Of a stretch of DNA of 64,000 nt, positions 23,201 through 36,531 are shown in pieces. This stretch comes from Diphasiastrum complanatum. Lineage: Eukaryota; Streptophyta; Lycopodiopsida; Lycopodiales; Lycopodiaceae. Position numbers and translations under genes: made by a program. The notes beneath the pieces were generated by a model. That model made no database searches. It worked only from the letters and a program-made list of their open reading frames with translations, and was not told the origin of the DNA. Positions within the stretch are counted from its first letter, which is position 1, and every line of letters starts with the position of its first letter. The stretch covers positions 35,365,078 through 35,429,077 of the forward strand of contig CM055095.1 in the NCBI GenBank assembly GCA_029204225.1. The letters run 5' to 3'.

Positions 23201-24543
23201 CGCAAGGTTATTAATTACTTTGCGGGCATCGTCCAGTATGACGTGGCATAACCAACAATCTCGAGCTCTGGAGTACCATGTATCCAAGTCTAGGATTATA
23301 CTGAATTCTATATTCAGGACGTGGACATAACGCAATGTTAAGCACGATCCTTGTTTGAGAATGAAATTATTGGCATTCATTTACATTGCAGCATATTTTG
23401 GTCTCGCCTCTGACAAGATTTTCTCAGATTTGACCACTCAAATCAGAAGAACAGTTTACAGCAAGTAAATATATCTTCTGCAGTCCTATGTTTTCCACCA
23501 CTCCTATTTTCCAATGATAGATGTGTTCTATAAAACAGATTAAGAAAATTCTCCAAAAAGAGGCTGAATTTCACTTCTTGTCAGACATTTCTTCGCAAAC
23601 TGGTTAGGTTAAATATGCCTGAATGTACTTGTACTTGATCGATTAATACTCCAGACTTTCTCACAAACCACACATTATGCATTGATTTATGCATTCGACA
23701 CCTTTGAAAGGCTACAATGCAAATCAAAATATGAGAACAGACCTAAGCCTTCGTTATCCTTCAAATGAGGATATCGAGCGATGGTTTCCAATCCCATCTT
23801 GAAGCTTAATATATTCATCATCTGGTTGAGGCTTATTCTGCAGTGTAAAGTTAGGAAGAGATGAGACAAAGAAGAGATGATGGGGAGAAAGTGGGCACTC
23901 GCACAATTCCATCAAGTCGGCAATGAAGCTTCGGGGGCTTAGTTGTCATGCATGTGAGATAAATGCATGTGTCTAGCAGATAAAACCATGAAAGTACCAC
24001 AGATTTGCCATAACATATGTTTAGAATCAATAAATCGAGGCAGTAAGAGTACATGTGTACAAATCCAGTAAAAGCCTAGTATAAGTTTTGACGATCTGAG
24101 AATTTCCTGTAGGGTGAAAAAGCATCCCCTCTAGAGCCACAACATTCTTAGTAACAGAGGACAGACAACCAAACGACCAAACAACATGAAATATCGATGT
24201 AAGGCTAGAGAAATTTTCCAAATACATGACTTCAGGTAAGACATGTAAGAATACCTCTATTGAGACTAACTCAATAATAAATTGGACCCAACAGGAAGAA
24301 AGAAATGCCAAAACTTTTGGAATGCACTGGTCTGCGTAAAGCTTATAATTTTTAGACCTACTGGTCTGTGAAATGCTTACAAACTTTGATAAAATAAAAT
24401 CATAAATTTGAATTTAGCTGCATAAACTGCGCAATTTTTACTTAAGCTCAATTAAATGCATCAATTTCATCTGATTACGAGCCAGAATTACCCGGATCCT
24501 GGGATGCAAATTTGTCTAAAGAATGAGGTCAATCTGTGTTACA
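23201..24543. other. Spacer without recognised features
   Basis: Mixed-composition sequence with short frames only. I see no domain, splice-bounded exon or repeat arm. The far limit of the upstream gypsy LTR may extend somewhat into it. Confidence 0.4.
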
Positions 24544-24880
24544 TAATCGTTGTTTTCTTTTGCCACATCAGGGGAAGAAGCACACTTGGAAAACGTAGTA
24601 TAATGAAGAGCATAATCATTGTTTTTTTTTTGCCACATATGGGGAAGAAGCACACTTGGAGAACACAATACAAGGAAGAGTATAATCGTTGTTTTTTTTG
24701 CCACATCAAGGGAACAAGCACACTTGGAGAACGTAATACAACGGAGAGTTGTATGTTGCATTCACTCGCTTGCAGGACTACAAGTGAAGCGAATTCCATC
24801 ATCCATAGTACAACGGAGAGTTGTATGTTGCATTCGCTCACTTGTAGGACTACATGTGAAGCCAATCCCATCATCCACCA
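24544..24880. repeat. Two adjoining tandem arrays (3 x ~69 bp, 2 x ~75 bp)
   Basis: Array A, 24544-24752: three copies beginning AATCRTTGTTTT, each with GCCACATnnnGGGAAnAAGC and ACACTTGGAgAACnnAnTA; the T-run length varies. Array B, about 24729-24880: two copies beginning CAACGGAGAGTTGTATGTTG and ending CCCATCATCCA-like. The arrays overlap by part of a unit, so the second probably grew out of the end of the first. The (CA)(GA) microsatellite follows directly. Confidence 0.8.
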
Positions 24881-26099
<1,219 letters not shown>

Positions 26100-27490
26100 C
26101 AGATCTAATTGATCAGTCATTTATAAGCTAATTATTTGGATCCCTTACAAAGAATGCATTTCGAATACTATTGAAATTTGTCTCTCTTATAGGTGTGTTT
26201 TCTTCTACTTTGATGTTAGCTTGCAGTAATATTTTAGTTGCTCTGATCCAAAAGAACACCATGGCAATGCTCATTGTATTTTTGAGTCCTATTCTCAACC
26301 TACAAGGTAGAGTTAGGGATCATTGTAGAAGTGCCTCTCTCCGCTATATCTATAGTAGCATGAGATAGTGCGCCATTTTGTGATGCTCTCACTGCAAAAC
26401 ACTAGAATCTATAGATATCAAATAACAACATTCTTAATCCTGCTCCGAACTTTTTCATGAATCATTCGATTTAGAATTGGGTAATCCTAGAATTTGTTCG
26501 ACTAATTGAACCACCACCTAAATCTAATTGATCGCTAGTCCATAGGCTAATTATTGTGATCCTTAAAAAGAATGTATTCGCAATTCAAGTATAGTTGTAG
26601 TGTTAATAAAAAAGGACACTAACAATGCTAATTGTATTTCTGCGTCCCATTCTCAATCTAGATAAGGATTTCACTTGAAGAATAACTAGAAGTATAGACA
26701 ACCAGTCTAAGCAATGATTTCTATAAACAATATATGATGCATTTTACTTTGTTATATGAATGCTAAGAAATGTGTTGTTCAATTCTTTTCTATAATCTAT
26801 AGTGTCGGAAAGTGGTGTGTAGAAGATAGGTCTAGCTCGAAAAGAAAACGAACTCGAAAAGGAAACGAATGAAAATAATTCGAGTGTCTAGAAAGAAAAC
26901 TTTTTGTGCATGGTGGAATAAACTATCTTCATCTTTCCAATGCATGACTACGCCTATCAATTTCAAACAAGACAATAGTGATAGAAATCATGTTTGAACT
27001 TATAGTAACTAACTTTGAAATCGCCAATACTACAGTGATTACGTAGCCAAACAATTAAGCATCGAAAATTAACAAACAAATAATTATTTGCGAATTGTTC
27101 ACGAATTAGTCGCGAAGAAATACCATAGTGCATACATTCAGAAACGAAAACTGGATGCAATGAAGGATAGTATTGATTCAGTATGAAAACATATAGAAGT
27201 AAATGAGTACAATAAGTTGTGGATCGAAGCTGCGTACTCTATGCTATCTCTGAGTGGCTAGAATGAAAGTCTGAATTAAGCGCAATGTTGATAAGCAGTA
27301 GCGCAATAGCAATTTCTAAAATTTCATTTGAAGAATAACTAAAAGATTAGATAAGCAGTTCAAGCAATGATTTGTCTGAAAATATTAAGTACATGATGTA
27401 AGCGTAATGATGTTATGCATTTTACTTTTTTATATGAATGGTAAGAAACGTGTTGTTCATTTCTTTTTATAATTTATACGTTTCTAGTTC
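26100..27490. repeat. Diverged segmental duplications
   Basis: Two overlapping pairs are visible. Block 1 (26106-26310) is echoed at 26520-26670: both have CTAATTGATC, GGCTAATTATT-like, and CAATGCTnATTGTATTT followed by CCnATTCTCAA. Block 2 (26660-26815) is echoed at 27335-27480: both have GAAGAATAACTA, AAGCAATGATTT, and GCATTTTACTTT followed by TATATGAATG. Divergence is roughly 20-25 percent by eye. No coding content was recognised, so these may be old non-autonomous element copies. Confidence 0.55.
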
Positions 27491-29288
27491 TCAAAAGTAG
27501 TAGTTACAAGATTATGTTCTTTATTTTATTTTATTTGTTTATTATGTATATATGCTTTCAACAATTACTAACACATGATGAATGTATCATCTCATGTACT
27601 TGGCCTTCTACATACACTTCAATTCTATTAACAAGCTACCGTCAATGTGAGTGGAAGTTTTGCGCACACTAAGTTCGTTAAGCTTTTGTCCTGTTCAATT
27701 TTTTGGTTATGCATTGCATTTACTTTGGCATACTATTGTTGTTTTTCTATTCTTGTGAAACATGTTAATTATTGCAATCACTGCGGTTTACACATGTTGG
27801 TATGCAAATGAGGTCACTCGTTGATGTTGTTGTATTTCATATAAATCAGTTAGCTATGAAGTGTCAGTTTGTCCTATTGCTGACATAGTTCTCTTTTCAT
27901 TCCTTCATTGGCTCCATACTACTAATTCTTGTGGAAAAAGTACAAAAAGGACCAAGAGTGGATCCTAATCTGATCCTCAAGAGGGATTGGATGTTAGATT
28001 TACTTGATCTATCAATCTACATAAGATTAAGATCAATCTAGATCAATTCTAGACATAAAATCCAAACAAGAACAATCATTTATTGAAGGTAAATGTACTT
28101 GCTGGTTTCACACGTGTGAAACCCTGTCAAGGTACGGACTCCAACCTGAAAATCAAGTACACATTGATAGAACCTCAAAACAATCAAAACAAATGTAGAC
28201 AAATGGAGAGAATCACTCAAAATTGCTTCCAAAACCAAGATTGGTGTCTCACAATGATTATGGCCAAATGTGGCTCTATATATACAATAAGTGGGAGCTC
28301 GTGGTACTGGTCATCCCTATGATCCCACATGTGTGAAGGTGCTTTGTCATATGATGATTCATCATGCAAAACTGACACTTGGACAAAACCTTTTATTTTG
28401 AGCACTTTTGGTCCATTTTCCTTCTATATGGAGATCTACTTGGAAATCTTCTAGAAGTCAAAATTCGCCTACTTCAGCTTATTCCACACATGTGAGCTGT
28501 CCTCTACACACCTAACCAAAGGATGTAGCTCATGCAATCAATAGATTGATGCCATGTGTCATATGTCTAGAAAACTAGTTTTTGGCCTTTTTAGCCACTA
28601 GAACTTGAATTAAATCATATGTACAACCTATATGATTATGGTACATGACAAGTACATTATTTTCACACGTGGGAATTGAAGACCGGTTTGATTTTTGAGA
28701 GAAGTGCTACTTATACCTTTAGCTTCTCAATATCGAAGCCATGCAGACTAGGAATGCGCCGCTTTGCCCACTTTTCACCAGTAGCCCTCAATTAAAATTT
28801 TAACATTAGAAATTAAGACCATCATCACCTTTAACGTTGACTTATTTTCAAACTCCATTGACCAACCTCACCACATAGTATTGCCTTTGCAAGGCAAGGC
28901 CAAAAAAATGCATACTCGCCTCTTGATTTGAATTTGATGGTCTATTATTTCATCTTGGCCTTACATTTTTAGGTGTATGGAAAGTATTAGGAAACTTAAT
29001 CTGGCTTTCACATTTTCACATAGTGTTTTGTGCAAGCAAGCAAATGGCTAGAGTTTATGAGTTTGCCACTTCCATGTAGTGTTAACGAATTCAACCTATT
29101 GATCTCATCAACACTGATCGTGCCATCACCCAACTCACACCAAAGAAATAGACAAGTCATGCGTTGAGAGAATGACCCACCTTGCTAATCTACCTCGACC
29201 AAAAGAAACTTATTATAAATACCACATGCAGCCAATGCTAGAAAAGTAGCTTAATAGAAATATTTCGTTCAAAAAGATACCTCTCATT
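27491..29288. other. Spacer with possible LTR remnant and CACACGTGTG palindromes
   Basis: No gene seen. The palindrome TTTCACACGTGTGAAA lies at 28106-28121. Related forms occur near 28326 (CACATGTGTGAAG) and 28672 (TTCACACGTGGG). The same motif ends the LTRs of the neighbouring copia element, so 28.0-28.7 kb may be a decayed LTR of a related family, but I could not delimit it. Confidence 0.35.
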
Positions 29289-30089
29289 TGTTAATATTGA
29301 AAAACAATCCATATTGATTTCTTGGCTTGCTACAAATATTGTACCATGCAAGTATGTGGCTTAATAATGGAAAATGCCAAGTTTGGCCTACATAGAACTC
29401 GAGCTACATGGTTATGTATTATCTAGTTTGATAAATGCAACTTGCATATAGTTTGTAGACATAGAATTAGCATGATTATGCTTGTAGAAACTCGTGGTAA
29501 CTCACATGCATTAATTGTAAGTGATCCATAGTGACATGCAAGGCATGCACAAAGTTTAATGGACACACGCATGATGATTTGGACATTTCTAGTTAGAACT
29601 AGTACACTTGTAAAAAGTTGATAGAATTTCATGCATGACAAGTGACAAATGTCACATTGACTCTAGATGTCACTTAAGATGTCATTTTGGAATGAATAGA
29701 TATGGTTCTACCTCGAGCTACCTCAATCTCCATAAATATGTGTAGCTCTCCACACAATCAATGATGAAGAACCAAAGTTTTGTAGCTATCTCATGCCATT
29801 TTGGATCTAAACAAATATTGCTTGTTATCTCTCTAGCTCTCTCTCTCTCTCTCTAATTCGTGTTGAGGCTAATGCTCATACATTGAAATCTTGTATTTTT
29901 ATTCATTCTTTGATTCATTGCTATTATATTCTGTTGATTAGCATGCTAGATTGTGGATTAGACATTTCTTCTGGATTAGATTTTGTTGATCAATCTAGAA
30001 TCAGGTTATAGTGCCAATCACAAAGCTTAATTAAGATCAATCACTCTTGTGGACATTCCCCACATGTGTGAATTCTAGAAATTTTGTCA
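29289..30089 (+). repeat. 5' LTR of the copia element
   Basis: Starts TGTTAATATTGAAAAAC, ends AAATTTTGTCA, 801 bp. Contains a short CT microsatellite (29838-29854), a TATA-like ATAAATATG near 29732, and CCCCACATGTGTGAATTC near the 3' end. The 3' LTR carries CACGTG in place of CATGTG at that spot. Confidence 0.93.
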
Positions 30090-30103
30090 TGGTATCAGAG
30101 CCA
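30090..30103 (+). other. Primer-binding site (initiator Met tRNA type)
   Basis: TGGTATCAGAGCCA begins directly after the 5' LTR. This is the usual plant copia site complementary to the 3' end of initiator methionine tRNA, from which minus-strand cDNA synthesis is primed. A leader of about 750 nt without a recognised gene (30104-30857) follows before gag. Confidence 0.9.
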
Positions 30104-30857
30104 CATTAAGCTTTTCATGCTAACAACTCTGATTGTACAAGAAACTGAGAGCTAAATCAAGCAAAAAAGCAGTTTTGCACTTTTTCTAACCCTTCTCTGA
30201 AGTGTATTTGGATCAAATCGGACTTGAACTGAATTTCTAGACCTGAATTGAGGAAGTACGGAATTCTGGAATTCCGCATGTGTGAAAATCAGAGTTTTTC
30301 AGTCCCTTTGTTCTCATTACTTATAGATCCAAATATAGCAGTGTTATAGCTTGATGGAAAGCATTTGATCTGTACTTTCCATAGAAATTAAATCAAATCA
30401 ATCTGATGTGTCTAGCAAGAGTTATAAGCTCTTAAATAGGATAGGGATAGGTCCAAAATCCGAGTGACAGCATTTTGATTTGATTCAATTATACTTTGTT
30501 TTGAATCCATTGTTTTGAGCATCCAACACAAGAAACTGTAGATCAAGACTGAGTTTGAAGTATTTGAATACCCTTTGAGCCTTCTGAGTGTCAATAGTGT
30601 TTTCTTTTGAAGCATTTCACACGTGCCAAAAATAGAATTCAAACCAGCCAAAGTGTCTCAAACCACTTTTTGTGTTTGATCTAGAAAACTTGTCTTGTGG
30701 AATATTTGAGATTCATCTCAAATATAGTTGCAAGTGTTTCACATAGGAAGGTAGTTCAACTTTGAAATTACCTATAGTGAAGAGAGCAACAAATCTAAGT
30801 CTAATAGGAACAAGCTCAAACATATCTCAATCCAATAACTAAGAAGTCTTCATTATA

Positions 30858-32865
30858 ATGGCATCTCAGGGAGGATATCTTCTAGAAGCCAATGAAAGAC
30901 TAAACACTTCTAATTACTCAATGTGGAAGTTAAGAATGGAGTCCGTTTTGATTCTCCAAGATGTTATGGATATTGTGCTTGGTGTTGAGGAGGAGCCTCA
31001 AGCACGGGTTGAAATTCCTAAATATAAGAAGGCTCTACATTTCATTAAGATGAATGTATCTAATGAAATTTTGAGAGAGATAGGATCTTGCACTACAACC
31101 AAAGAAGCTTGGGATGCACTAAAGACCATCTATGAAGCAAAGAGTACTTCTAGAATACTCACTCTTAGGAATCAGATTTTCCAAAGTTTCCAAAGAAGTG
31201 AAGAGAGTGCATCTAACTATGTTCTGAGAGTTAAAGATTTACATAGAGAGCTTTCCAGTGTTGGTGTTACCATTAACCAAGTTGAGCTAGTTCAAGTCAT
31301 ACTAAATGGCTTGAGAGATGACTATGATAATCTTGTTCAGTCTTTTGCTATTAAGGAGGAGTTACCTAATCTAGAAACTCTCCAAGGAATTCTTATTTCT
31401 GAATAATCTAGACAAAGCTATAAACTCTCCAGGATGAACAAACTTGAACATGGTGGAAGTGACAAAGCCCTCTTTGTCAAAGGCAAGCAGAAAGGAAGGA
31501 GTAAGAACCAATTCTCTCAAGCATACAGCAAAGAAAAAGCCAAAGATCGAGATCAAGATGGTGAAGAGGATGAAACAACTCATCCTTCTAACTCCGAAAC
31601 CAAGAAGAAGAAAGTGAAGTGCTTTTTATGTGGCAAAAAGGGGCACTATGCCTCTAATTGCTTTAAGAAGAAAAACCAACTCAAGCAAGCTTATCTCTCC
31701 AAAGAGATTGAAGAAGATTCTGCTGCAAGTGATGGAGAAGGATCACTTATGGTGTCCAGTTTTTCTTCATCACCTTTTAAGAAAGATGGAGCTTGGTACA
31801 TAGACAGTGGAGCCTCTTCACATATGTGTTGTTCAAAGGAGTCATTTGACTCAATCTTACCTTTCAAAGGACTCAAGAGATCTATTTACACAGCTAATGA
31901 TCATGAGTGTCCAATAGAAGGAATTGGCAGCATTCCATTGAAACTTGCTTCTTCAAAAGTTCTTGCACTTTCTAATGTTCTTTTCATTCCAAAACTTACA
32001 AACAACTTAATTAGTGTGGGAAAGTTGCTTGATAATGGTTGTGATGTAAAGTTCAACTCCAATACTTGTTTTATCAAGAGAAAAGATGAGATCCTTGCTG
32101 ATGGAACTAGATGTGGTGGAATTTTTAAGTTGAATTCTTATGAGAATGCAAACCTTTGTGAAGTTGCTTTGTTATCTAAGGAGGAGCTGTGGCATAGAAG
32201 GTTGGGACATCCTAACTTTACATCTATGTCTTCTATGGTTAAGAAGGAGAAGGCTATTGGTCTTCCAAAATCTCTTTCTAAAGATTTCAAGCCTTGTGAG
32301 GCTTGTGCCATTGCAAAGTCACACAGAAAGCCATATCATAAGTCTTTTATAAATACTACTTATCCATTGGAACTCATACATTCAAATGTACATTTTTTCT
32401 CTTCTAAAAGTATTGGGGGTGCAACATGTTTTGTCACCTTTATTGATGACTTTACTAGACACACTTGGTTGTATCTACTTTATTCAAAGGCTATGGTTTT
32501 TTATCACTTCCTTATCTTCAAAGCTTATGTAGAAAAATAGTTTTCTTGCAAAGTTAAAGCTTTAAGATGCGATGGAGGAGGTGAACATATCTCCAACAAG
32601 TTTCATAGTTATTGTGAAGGTGAAGGAATAAAGAGAGAATTTTCTCGTGCCTATTCTCCATTCCAAAATGGAGTAGCTGAGCAGAAAAACAGATCTTTAT
32701 GTGAATGTGCTAAAGCAATTCGAGTAGCAGCTTATTTGCCTATTGAATATTGGGGTGAAGCTATAAATTGTGCAAACTATTTGTGCAATAGATTACCTCA
32801 CAATGCTCTTTCTGGAAAAACACCTTTTGAAGTCTTGTTTCAGAAAAAACCTAAGGAGATCACCT
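30858..32865 (+). pseudogene. Copia gag, protease and integrase (broken)
   Basis: The frame opens at ATG 30858 (MASQGGYLLEANERLNTSNY), a UBN2-type copia gag. A stop at 31404 interrupts it in frame; the same frame continues through a CCHC knuckle CFLCGKKGHYASNC (about 31620), protease WYIDSGASSHM (about 31797), pre-integrase LWHRRLGHPNFTSM (about 32190) and the integrase core. The first catalytic position, normally H-S-D-V, reads HSNV (about 32382), so the first Asp of the D,D,E triad is Asn. A second stop lies at 32538, and beyond it the frame gives RCDGGGEH (second Asp) and PFQNGVAEQKN (Glu). A frameshift follows near 32865. Two stops plus the D-to-N change make the product non-functional. 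Confidence 0.9.
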
Positions 32866-34690
32866 TAGAGTTTTTGGTTGTACTTGCTTTGTTAATATGC
32901 CCTTGGAAACAAGGAAAAGAGATGATCCTAATTCTGTTAAAGGGATCATGGTTGGATATGCATCCAACAAGAAAGCTTACAGGATCTATGTTCCCTCTAC
33001 CTCAACTACAATTGAGAGTAGAGATGTGATATTCCATGAAGATCAAAAATACATTCTTTAGAAGGCCGAGTTCAAAGATTCTCACAAAGATACTCCAATC
33101 ATCGCCCTTGAAGATCATCATGGAGAGATGGGGCCGAGATTCGAGGAGGAGTCACCTCAAATTTTTTCACCAAGGAGATCTCAAAGAGAAAGATCCGAGC
33201 CTAGAAGGCTTACCTATGAAGATAGAGGAAAGCAAGGGGAAATCAACTCCACTAATTGTGCCTATTTTATTTCTCATGAGGAGCCGAAGGATGTATATGA
33301 TGCTATCAACTCAAAAGAATGGTACCTTGCCATGAAGGAAGAATATGATGCTTTGATGGCCAATAATACATGGGAGCTTGTGGATCTTCCATCCAACAAG
33401 CATACCATTGGTTGCAAATGGGTTTTTTGAGTCAAGTATAATCAAGATGGCACAATCAACAAGTACAAGGCTAGGCTTTGTGCTAAAGGATTTGCTCAAG
33501 TATATGGACTTGACATGAGGAGACCTTTGCCCCAGTTGCAAAGATGGCTATCTAGAAGAAGAGATCTATATGGATCAACCTATTGGGTTCGTCCATGATG
33601 AGGAAAAAGTTTGCTTGCTCTTCAAAAGTTTATATGGATTAAAACAAGCTCCAAGGTCATGGTATTCTCGACTTAACACCTTTCTTGAGTCACTAGGATT
33701 TAATCTTAGTAACTATGATCCTTCCTTATATGTCAATTTTTTGATAAATATATTGTCATCCTTCTTATTTATGTTGATGATATCATTCTGACAGGAAGTT
33801 GTATCAAGTTAGTTGAGGAAACCAAGATTGCACTTGGAAAAGAGTTCAAGATGCAAGATCTTGGAAAAATTCACTATATTCTAGGATTAGAGATTGACTT
33901 TCTTAAAGATAAAGCTTTTGTATGTCAATCTAAGTATGTTCTTTCAATGTTAAAAAAGTTTAATATGTTGAATTGTAAGAGTATAGAAACACCTAAGGAG
34001 CAAAATGTAAAGGACTCTAACAAAGGTGATGAAAGATCCTTCGAGGACATCACACTTTTTAGAAGTCTTATAGGCTCCTTAATTTGGCTCACAATAACTA
34101 GACCTGACATAAGCTTTAGTGTTCATAAGTTGAGCCAGACTATGCAAAATCCTTCAGTTTATCGTTCGAAAAAGGCCAATAAAGTGCTTAGATATATATC
34201 TTCAACTTTTGATTTTGGTTTATTGTATAAAAGTGAAGATCTTTCTATTATTTGTTATTCTGACTCGGATTTTGCAAGTGATAGAGCAGATCGAAAATCT
34301 ACAAGTGCTTATGTCATATATCTTGGAAGAAACTTGATACCTTGGCTTTCCAAAAAGCAAGATACTGTATCACTCTCATCATGTGAAGCTGAGTACAAGG
34401 CGCTCACTACAACAACAAAGGAAGTGCTTTGGATCAAGAGGTTACTAGTGGAGCTAAAGATAATTATGGAAGAAAATATACCTATAATCATGTGTGACAA
34501 CATTTCAGCTCAAGTCCTTGCCAGCAACCCAATATTCCATGCAAGGAGCAAGCATACCGAAGTTGCACATCACTTCGTGAGAGAGAAGCTCATTGGAGGT
34601 GTGCTCACCAAACCTTTGAGCAAAAGTTCCTTCAACAAGCATAGATCCAACCTTGGAGTTATACCAAGATCCATGTTCAAATCAATATAG
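32866..34690 (+). pseudogene. Copia reverse transcriptase and RNase H (broken)
   Basis: After the shift near 32865 the frame continues with the integrase tail (HLRVFGC…), then RT: SKEWYLAMKEEYDALMANNT, WELVDLP and KARLCAKGFAQ, with a stop at 33428. At about 33535 the sequence jumps from TFAPVAKMA directly to LEEEIYMDQP, losing roughly 40 residues that normally include the first catalytic Asp of RT (the M-D-V-K-S-A-F region). Next come SLYGLKQAPRSWYSRLN, a frameshift near 33740, the IYVDDIILTG catalytic box at about 33765, then MQDLGKIHYILGLEI and RNase H with CYSDSDFA, SLSSCEAEY and HARSKHTEVAHHFVREKL. The open part 33851-34690 is 279 codons. RT is dead because of the deletion. Confidence 0.9.
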
Positions 34691-34699
34691 ATCATTTTT

Positions 34700-34707
34700 A
34701 GGAGGAG
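34700..34707 (+). other. Polypurine tract of the copia element
   Basis: AGGAGGAG lies immediately before the TG of the 3' LTR and ends 10 nt after the pol stop codon region. It is the expected primer for plus-strand cDNA synthesis. Confidence 0.85.
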
Positions 34708-35506
34708 TGTTAAAATTGAAAAACAATGCATATTGATTTCTTGGCTTGCTACAAATATTGTACCATGCAAGTATGTAGCTTAGTAATGGAAAATGCCAAG
34801 TTTGGCCTACATAGAACTCGAGCTACATGGTTATGTATTATCTAGTTTGATAAATGCAACTTGCATATAGTTTGTAGACATAGAATTAGCATGATTATGC
34901 TTGTAGAAACTCGTGGCAACTCACATGCATTAATTGTAAGTGATCCATAGTGACATGCAAGGCATGCACAAAGTTTAATGGACACATGCATGATGATTTG
35001 GACATTTCTAGTTAGAACTAGTACACTTGTAAAAAGTTGGTAGAATTTCATGCATGACAAGTGACAAATGTCACATTGACTCTGGACGTCACTTTAGATG
35101 TCATTTTGGAATGGATAGATATGGTTCTACCTCGAGCTATCTCAATCTCCATAAATATGTGTAGCTCTCCACACAGTCAATGATGAAGAACCAAAGTTTT
35201 GTAGCTATCTCATGCCATTTTGGATCTAAACAAATATTGCTTGTTATCTCTCTAGCTCTCTCTCTCTCTCTAACTCGCGTTGAGGCTAATGCTCATACAT
35301 TGAAATCTTGTATTTTTATTCATTCTTTGATTCATTGCTATTATATTCTGTTGATTATCACGCTAGATTGTGGATTAGCCATTTCTTCTGAACTAGATTT
35401 TGTTGATCAATCTAGAATTAGGTTATAGTGCCAATCACAAAGCTTAATTAAGATCAGTCACTCTTGTGGACATTCCCCACACGTGTGAATTCTGAAAATT
35501 TTGTCA
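34708..35506 (+). repeat. 3' LTR of the copia element
   Basis: Starts TGTTAAAATTGAAAAAC, ends AAAATTTTGTCA, 799 bp, colinear with 29289-30089. Differences include a CT tract 4 bp shorter and a G-box form CACACGTGTGAA at 35478-35489 where the 5' LTR has CACATGTGTGAA. It is the copy nearest to P5CR. Confidence 0.93.
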
Positions 35507-36334
35507 TCACTGACATGATTTTACATACACCATAGGCCTTCTTGCAATGAAAATCCTTTCATATATTATCAATATTTTGAAAGCTAATGTCATGCCTACA
35601 TTTTCATGGGTGAGAATCTCGCCCCCATCATGAGTATCCTATTAACTTAGATGTGGAGGTTCAACTGAATTGAGCAAAATTTGTATTCATATGACAACTA
35701 TGATAAGTTAAGCCATCACAAGAGTGAAGAATACAATATAGACCTCGATGCCTGCCCTCGTACATCTAGGAGGGGAGCCCTTATCACACATGTCCATGTC
35801 GTATCTGTCACCGTCCGTTATTTTTGGAATGTTCGTCATCTATAGAGTGAGAGTACATAATTGATAGCTAGGACTTATTTGCCCAGTTTTTAGACTGCTT
35901 AAAAATGTAGAATGGGTAGCTTCTGTGATCCGTACTTTTTGTTTTTGAGAGGTTGATTATGTTTTCAAATGGAGATGTTCTTTGATAATGATGAGAAAAG
36001 CCAAACTATTCATTAGGCAATGCAAGGATCCTAGGCAAATGACATGGAATGAGAGAGAGGCTTGACCCTTGCATACGACTCCTTACTAGGCACAATGTCA
36101 TCTTCTTAGGTGCTTTCATAAATACATAAATAGAAAGTACTATAGAAGGGGCCGGGCATAGAATGGCCTGTGCCCACGCGCATTTCATTGCGTAATGAGT
36201 ACCTTAAATTTATTCACATGTGCATTAGGAAGCATAATATGAATTTAGTTTGACCTTGACCAACCACCATAAATGTGAGGTAGCATAGGGACAACAGCAA
36301 AAGTGCATAATGTGCGAAGGCATAATATTCACAA
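35507..36334. other. Upstream region of P5CR between the copia 3' LTR and the TATA box
   Basis: About 830 bp with no gene. A minus-strand frame at 36006-36188 has no recognised motif. Any upstream control elements of P5CR would lie here or in the adjacent LTR. Confidence 0.5.
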
Positions 36335-36344
36335 TATATAAATA
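36335..36344 (+). promoter_or_regulatory. Candidate TATA box of P5CR
   Basis: TATATAAATA lies 188 nt upstream of the ATG at 36532. A start site 25-35 nt downstream would give a leader of about 160 nt with a tttctttctttcttcc tract (36419-36436), a normal plant 5' UTR. Transcripts beginning there would also contain two in-frame upstream ATGs (36379 and 36451). Confidence 0.5.
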
Positions 36345-36531
36345 ACGGGATTAATGGGATTTATGGAGTTGCTTTGCTTTGAGGAATAAAAATAGTGACA
36401 GTACCGATGTACTTCTCTCTTTCTTTCTTTCTTCCTGTCGAGCATTTTTCATGTTCGCTCTCTATCGATCGCGATCTCCTCTTCTGGCAATCTTCCCCCA
36501 CCACCATCCAAAGCTCAGAGGCCTGAGAGCA

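Larger units (their letters stand above)
29289..35506 (+). mobile_element. Ty1/copia retrotransposon, full-length but inactivated (6.2 kb)
   Basis: The structure is complete: 5' LTR 29289-30089, primer site 30090-30103, gag-pol, polypurine tract 34700-34707, 3' LTR 34708-35506. Flanking 5-mers are tcatt (29284-29288) and tcact (35507-35511), a target duplication with one difference. Domain order is gag, CCHC knuckle, protease, GAG-pre-integrase, integrase, RT, RNase H, as in Ty1/copia. The coding region has stops at 31404 and 32538, frameshifts near 32865 and 33740, and an internal RT deletion. The LTRs differ at about two to three dozen positions in 800 (roughly 96-97 percent identical by eye), so insertion is fairly recent on a genomic scale. 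It lies about 0.8 kb upstream of the P5CR promoter in the same orientation. Confidence 0.93.

Noticed and set aside
24544-24880. CRISPR-like array
   Set aside because: Units of 69-75 bp are directly adjacent with no unique spacers, and the genome is a plant; these are ordinary tandem duplications.
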